A DNA stretch of 16,731 bases from CAXSEF01 sp964236535 (GTDB taxonomy: Bacteria; Pseudomonadota; Alphaproteobacteria; Acetobacterales; Acetobacteraceae). Of this stretch, positions 13,733 through 16,731 are shown piece by piece. Position numbers and translations under genes: made by a program. The stretch is taken from contig CAXSEF010000071.1 in assembly GCA_964236535.1 (NCBI GenBank), positions 1 to 16,731 on the forward strand, in the 5' to 3' direction. Numbering within the stretch: the first letter of the stretch is position 1; each line of letters opens with the position of its first letter. The notes beneath the pieces are model-generated. The model did not search any database, was not told where the DNA came from, and was given only the letters and a program-made list of their open reading frames with translations.

Positions 13733-14503
13733 CTACCGCATCTCCACGATGACCGGAACGTGGTCGGAGGGCTGTTCCTCGCCGCGTTCCGCACGGTCGG
13801 GGCTGGCGGAGACGAGGCGTTCGGCGAGCTCGGCGGAAAGCAGGACGTGGTCGATGCGCAGGCCGCGGTCGCGCGACCAAGCGCCTGCCTGGTAGTCCCA
13901 GAAAGTCCAGACCGGGCCGTGCGGGTGCAGCGCTCGTATGGCGTCGGTGAGGCCCGACCAGAGCAGGGCACGATAGCGGGCGCGGGTCTCCGGGCGGACG
14001 AGGGCGTCGGTGTCGCCCAGCGTGCCGGGGGCGTAGTCGGCGTCGGTCGGGGCGACGTTGTAGTCGCCGGCGAGAACCAGCGGGATGTCCTGGGCGAGCA
14101 GGTCACGGGCGCGCTCGCCGAGGCGTTCCATCCAGGCCAGCTTGTAGGCGTAGCCGGCATCGCCGCCGGAGTTGCCGTTGGGAAGATAGAGGTTGCCGAC
14201 GCGGGTGCCTTCGGTATGGACCTCGACGTAGCGGGCCTGGGTGTCGTCTTCCGGCAGGCCGGGCAGGGTGCGGGCGGTGACCTCGAACGGCAGGCGCGAG
14301 AGAATGGCAACACCGTTGTAGGCTTTCTGGCCAACGATGGCGGCCTGGTAGCCAAGCGCCTCGAAGGCTGCAGTGGGAAAACCGGGGGATTCGGTCTTGA
14401 TCTCCTGGAGCAGGAGGAGGTCGGGCCGCCGGCGCTCGAGGAACCGGGCGATGTGGCCCTGGCGCATGCGGACGGAGTTCACGTTCCAGGTGGCGACGAT
14501 CAT
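13733..14503 (-). CDS. xth: exodeoxyribonuclease III (Xth/ExoA family)
   Basis: This Mg2+-dependent AP endonuclease and 3'-5' exonuclease acts in base-excision repair. The 256 residues match the exonuclease III family. The N-terminal MIVATWNVNSVRMR has the first metal-site Asn. The other metal and catalytic residues are Glu34 in LLQEIKTE, Tyr106 in LYLPNGN, Asp147 and Asn149 in AGDYNVAPTD, and Asp247-His248 in SDHVPV. WSGLTDAIR and RIDHVLLS are family segments. The start at 14503 is chosen because MIVATWNVNS is the usual N-terminus; an in-frame extension of 47 residues upstream is Arg-rich and unlike the family. It lies about 200 bases downstream of erpA on the same strand, with a degenerate repeat between them, so it may have its own promoter. 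Confidence 0.96.
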   Translation of the reverse strand: MIVATWNVNSVRMRQGHIARFLERRRPDLLLLQEIKTESPGFPTAAFEALGYQAAIVGQKAYNGVAILSRLPFEVTARTLPGLPEDDTQARYVEVHTEGTRVGNLYLPNGNSGGDAGYAYKLAWMERLGERARDLLAQDIPLVLAGDYNVAPTDADYAPGTLGDTDALVRPETRARYRALLWSGLTDAIRALHPHGPVWTFWDYQAGAWSRDRGLRIDHVLLSAELAERLVSASPDRAERGEEQPSDHVPVIVEMR

Positions 14504-14553
14504 GCCAGGCGGCCGTGAGCGAATTGACCCCAGCGCTCTGCCCCGTCCTTCAA

Positions 14554-14567
14554 GGCGGGTATCCGCC
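14554..14567. other. small perfect hairpin upstream of xth
   Basis: The stem ggcgg/ccgcc with loop gtat lies in the 204-base gap between erpA and xth. The surrounding bases (about 14531-14595) contain gcgctctgcccc and gggaacc, which recall the 3'-end repeat in plus orientation, so this may be a second, badly degraded copy. Nothing else in the gap outside this and copy E was identified. Confidence 0.25.
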
Positions 14568-14636
14568 GGGAACCGAGCCCTCAGACCCATGCGAGCCAGG
14601 GGCACCGAACGCCGGGTTGGGCGCGCTTGGCGACTG

Positions 14637-14695
14637 GTTTCCAAACGGCTCCGCCTGTCGGCGGGTCTGGGCAGGACTCGGCCTTGCTTGCTTTT
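14637..14695 (-). repeat. 3'-end repeat, copy E (after erpA, minus strand)
   Basis: On the minus strand, 12 bases past the erpA stop, it reads aaaagcaagcaaggcc, then ctgcccagacccgcc, then a second hairpin gacaggcggagccg, ending tttggaaacc. The first stem is degraded. The element order and orientation match the other copies. Confidence 0.55.
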
Positions 14696-14707
14696 CGGTG
14701 GCGGAAG

Positions 14708-15046
14708 TCACTCGACGGAGAAGCTGGTGCCGCAGCCGCAGGCCGAAACGGCGTTCGGGTTGGTGACCGTGAAATGCGCACCCATCAGGGCGTCGGTGTA
14801 GTCGAGCTGGGCGCCGGCGAGCAGGTCGAGGCTGGAGGGATCGACGAGGACGCGGGCCAGGCCCCGTTCGACGATGAGGTCGTCGGGCTGAGCGGATTGT
14901 TCCAGCTCGAAATTGTACTGGAAGCCGCTGCAGCCGCCGGCGAGCACGGAGACGCGCAGCGCCTGCGGCATGCCTGGCTGGTCGGCGACGATCTCCGCGA
15001 TGCGGGCGGCGGCGCGCTCCGAGACGGCGAAGGGGGCTGAGGTCAT
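14708..15046 (-). CDS. erpA: A-type Fe-S cluster carrier ErpA (HesB/IscA family)
   Basis: This is an A-type carrier that receives Fe-S clusters from the assembly scaffold and passes them to apoproteins in the cytosol. The 112-residue protein has the three invariant cysteines: Cys39 in LAGGCSGFQYNF and Cys103/Cys105 in the C-terminal SACGCGTSF. DLIVERGLARVLVDPSSLDLLAGAQLDYTDALMGAHFTVTNPNA is typical of the family. The name erpA rather than iscA is chosen from the sequence style and from its position between xth and dgt, without an isc or suf operon; sufA/iscA cannot be excluded. A ribosome site GGAGACA precedes the ATG. It is divergent from dgt across 86 bases. Confidence 0.88.
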   Translation of the reverse strand: MTSAPFAVSERAAARIAEIVADQPGMPQALRVSVLAGGCSGFQYNFELEQSAQPDDLIVERGLARVLVDPSSLDLLAGAQLDYTDALMGAHFTVTNPNAVSACGCGTSFSVE

Positions 15047-15072
15047 GGCTTGTCTCCGGGGGGCTCAGGCGG

Positions 15073-15101
15073 AACATAGCCTTCGCGGGGCGACAATTGA
15101 A
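15073..15101 (-). promoter_or_regulatory. candidate erpA promoter
   Basis: On the minus strand a TTCAAT hexamer (15096-15101) and a TATGTT hexamer (15073-15078) are separated by 17 bases, a sigma-70-like layout. A start point near 15066 would give a short leader that contains the GGAGACA ribosome site of erpA. The -10 matches TATAAT at four of six positions and the -35 is weak. Confidence 0.4.
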
Positions 15102-15132
15102 GGTGGGGGTGGCGGGGTGTAGGTGAACGGGT

Positions 15133-16359
15133 ATGCAGAGCGACCCGGTTAACGCAGGCGATCAGAATGCGGGCCGGCCCGGGGTGGGCGCGGCGGCGCC
15201 GAAGCCGTATCAGCGCGTGGCGCTGCAGCCGTGGGCGGTGCGGGTGACACGCGGGCGGCTGCATGACGAGGCGCCGTCGGGCACGCGCAGCCCTTGGCAG
15301 CGTGATCGCGACCGGGTGATCCACAGCGCGGCGTTCCGCAAGCTGCAGTACAAGACGCAGGTGTTCGTCAACCACGAGGGCGACTTCTTCCGCACCCGGC
15401 TGACCCACACCCTGGAGGTGGCCCAGATCGCCCGCTCGATCGCGCGCGAGCTGGGGGTGGACGAGGACCTGACGGAGGCGCTGGCGCTGGCGCACGATCT
15501 GGGACACCCCCCGTTCGGGCACGCGGGGGAGGACGGGCTGAACGCGGGGATGCGGCCGTATGGCGGGTTCAGCCATAACGCCCAGTCGCTGCGGACCGTG
15601 ACGCGTCTGGAGACGCGGTATGCGGCGTTCGACGGGTTGAATCTCACATGGGAGACGCTGGAGGGCCTCGCCAAGCATAACGGTCCGCTCGCCGTGCCGC
15701 CAGCCGGGATCAAGGAGTACGACACACTGCATTGCCTGCAACTCCGCAGCTATGCGTCGGTGGAGGCGCAGGTGGCGGCGGCTTCGGACGACATCGCATA
15801 TCACAGCCATGATCTCGATGACGGGCTGCGCGCGGGGCTGTTCGGGATCGGCGAGGCGGCGGAACTGCCGGTGGTGGGCGACGCGTTTTTGCAAGCGCGT
15901 CGCGCGTCGCCGGGCGTGGCCGGAGAGCGGCTGCGGCACGAGACGATCCGGCGGGTGATCAACGCGCTTGTGGTCGACATGGTGGGCGAGACGCGGCGGC
16001 GGGTGGCCGGCCTGGCGCCCGCGGACGTGGACGCGATCCGGGCGGCGGCGGGGCCGGTTGTGGGATTCAGCGCCGGAATGGAAGCGGCGAACCGGGCGAT
16101 CAAGGCGTTCCTGCGGGCACGGATGTATCGTCACTGGCGGGTGAACCGGATGTCGCTCAAGGCGCGGACGCTGACGGAGGCGCTGTTCGAGGTGCTGCAC
16201 GCGCACACGGACACGCTGCCGGACGGGTGGCGGGAGGCAGCGGGTGAGGCAGGGTCGGCGCAGGCGGCGGCGATCGTGTCGGATTACGTGGCGGGGATGA
16301 CGGACCGCTTCGCGCTGGAGGAGCACCGGCGGCTGACGGACCTGTCGATTCCGGGGTAG
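15133..16359 (+). CDS. dgt: dGTP triphosphohydrolase-like HD protein Dgt
   Basis: This belongs to the dGTPase family of HD-domain enzymes that cleave dNTPs to deoxynucleosides and triphosphate and help control the nucleotide pool. The 408-residue protein has the family start segment RSPWQRDRDRVIHSAAFRKLQYKTQVF (about 52-78). The HD metal site is made of His92 in RLTHTLEV, His121-Asp122 in ALAHDLGHPPFGH, and an Asp of the DDIAYHSHDLDDGL segment (about 219-232). FSHNAQSLR, LNLTWETLEG and the C-terminal Arg/Tyr-rich helices are also typical. The length suggests the shorter dGTPase-like subfamily rather than the E. coli enzyme of about 500 residues, so substrate preference is open. The ATG at 15133 has only a weak ribosome site (AGGTGAA). 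The first 25 residues are not conserved. Confidence 0.93.
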   Translation: MQSDPVNAGDQNAGRPGVGAAAPKPYQRVALQPWAVRVTRGRLHDEAPSGTRSPWQRDRDRVIHSAAFRKLQYKTQVFVNHEGDFFRTRLTHTLEVAQIARSIARELGVDEDLTEALALAHDLGHPPFGHAGEDGLNAGMRPYGGFSHNAQSLRTVTRLETRYAAFDGLNLTWETLEGLAKHNGPLAVPPAGIKEYDTLHCLQLRSYASVEAQVAAASDDIAYHSHDLDDGLRAGLFGIGEAAELPVVGDAFLQARRASPGVAGERLRHETIRRVINALVVDMVGETRRRVAGLAPADVDAIRAAAGPVVGFSAGMEAANRAIKAFLRARMYRHWRVNRMSLKARTLTEALFEVLHAHTDTLPDGWREAAGEAGSAQAAAIVSDYVAGMTDRFALEEHRRLTDLSIPG

Positions 16360-16360
16360 G

Positions 16361-16420
16361 GATAAGAAAGCACGACCGGGCTCTGCCCTGACCCGCAAAG
16401 GGCCGCCGGCCATTCGATCC
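16361..16420 (+). repeat. 3'-end repeat, copy D (after dgt)
   Basis: Two bases after the dgt stop it reads gataagaaag, then gaccgggctctgccctgaccc, then gcaaagggccgccggcc. The first stem is short (ggg-ctctg-ccc). The second is ggcc/ggcc around gcc within a longer, partly lost stem (caaagggcc against ggccattcg). Same orientation as dgt. Confidence 0.55.
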
Positions 16421-16549
16421 CGTTTGTCGAGCAGGCCCACGCGGTGCTTGGCAGCCGCCGCACTGCGGTGGAAGGCTGGGTTGAGGCTGCGGTCTGCGCA
16501 CAGGATGCTCGCGCGACTTGCCGCAGGCTCATGCGGGGTGGCAGGACGC

Positions 16550-16573
16550 GGTTTCCAGGGCCTCCGGCCTTTG
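16550..16573 (-). repeat. partial 3'-end repeat, copy F (minus strand)
   Basis: On the minus strand this reads aaggccggaggccctggaaacc, like the second-hairpin half of copy E, including the closing ggaaacc. Its orientation suggests it could mark the 3' end of a minus-strand gene lying beyond the right edge, or the remains of one. Confidence 0.35.
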
Positions 16574-16729
16574 TTTGCAGCTACCTACACAACGACCGGG
16601 AACGCCTCGGCGGGTGCGCAGAGCACACCAAGAAATTGGTCCACAATCCCGCCCAGGTATCTGAGACGAACGACAGCTCATACCGCTGAGCATGTCAGCT
16701 GGCTTGTTGGATGTAGGGGTAGTTGCAAA
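16574..16729. repeat. imperfect inverted repeat at the right edge
   Basis: TTTGCAGCTACC at 16574-16585 matches the reverse complement of 16718-16729 (TTTGCAACTACC) at 11 of 12 positions. With a few short gaps the similarity continues inward for about 24-29 bases (left arm to about 16597, right arm from about 16701). The ends enclose about 100 bases without a gene. This could be a small non-autonomous element, two ends of a decayed insertion sequence, or a long hairpin. Confidence 0.35.
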
Positions 16730-16731
16730 GC

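Larger units (their letters stand above)
16360..16731. other. gene-free end of the window
   Basis: No convincing gene was found in these 372 bases. An open frame of 81 codons (16444-16689) has no recognisable motif, and its composition differs from the real genes, with scattered A/T-ending codons. Content: repeat copy D at the left, unassigned sequence about 16421-16549, a half copy of the repeat in minus orientation about 16550-16573, and an imperfect inverted repeat from 16574 to the edge. Base composition becomes less GC-rich toward the right, which could mean old mobile DNA. Confidence 0.5.

Noticed and set aside
14504..14644. 47-residue N-terminal extension of Xth
   Set aside because: Arg/Pro-rich, unlike exonuclease III; MIVATWNVNS is the standard start.
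16444..16689. An 81-codon open frame in the gene-free end
   Set aside because: No ribosome site, no recognisable motif, composition unlike the real genes, and it runs through the partial repeat and one arm of the inverted repeat.
16600..16700. A possible tRNA or small RNA near the right end
   Set aside because: No cloverleaf, T-arm consensus or CCA end could be found on either strand.

Overview
The window is a gene-dense piece of a high-GC alphaproteobacterial chromosome. The proteins, the gene order hemC-hemD-(mitofilin-like)-hemY divergent from tsaD, the erpA/dgt/xth neighbourhood and the style of the intergenic repeats all point to Rhodospirillales, most likely Acetobacteraceae. That placement is inference from gene order and composition, not a database result. 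No rRNA, tRNA, CRISPR array, phage or intact insertion sequence was found. Every recognised gene has a housekeeping role.

Layout: (1) serB (minus) is divergent from miaA (plus). (2) The branched-chain amino acid block ilvB-ilvH-ilvC (plus) follows, with ilvH overlapping ilvB by one base. A 163-base leader that looks able to attenuate transcription lies before ilvC. (3) A compact minus-strand operon, hemC-hemD-mitofilin/Mic60-like-hemY, has overlaps at every junction and converges on ilvC. (4) tsaD-rlmJ-gpsA (plus) is divergent from hemC across only 43 bases, again with overlapping junctions. (5) xth and erpA (both minus) and the divergent dgt (plus) form a small DNA-maintenance, nucleotide-pool and Fe-S group. 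(6) The last 372 bases carry no convincing gene, only repeat fragments and an imperfect inverted repeat that ends at the window edge.

Functionally the window covers serine and branched-chain amino acid synthesis, tRNA modification at both position 37 pathways (MiaA for i6A, TsaD for t6A), rRNA methylation (RlmJ), glycerol-3-phosphate supply for phospholipids (GpsA), the middle of heme synthesis (HemC, HemD) together with two inner-membrane proteins, DNA repair (Xth), dNTP hydrolysis (Dgt) and Fe-S delivery (ErpA).

No new enzymatic system is visible. The points most worth a second look are: a family of degenerate double-hairpin repeats placed at gene 3' ends and oriented with the upstream gene; the attenuator-like ilvC leader; strand-dependent third-codon composition that suggests a strong replication skew; Gly/Ala-rich insertions in both TsaD and RlmJ; and a short in-frame tandem repeat at the start of the TsaD core.
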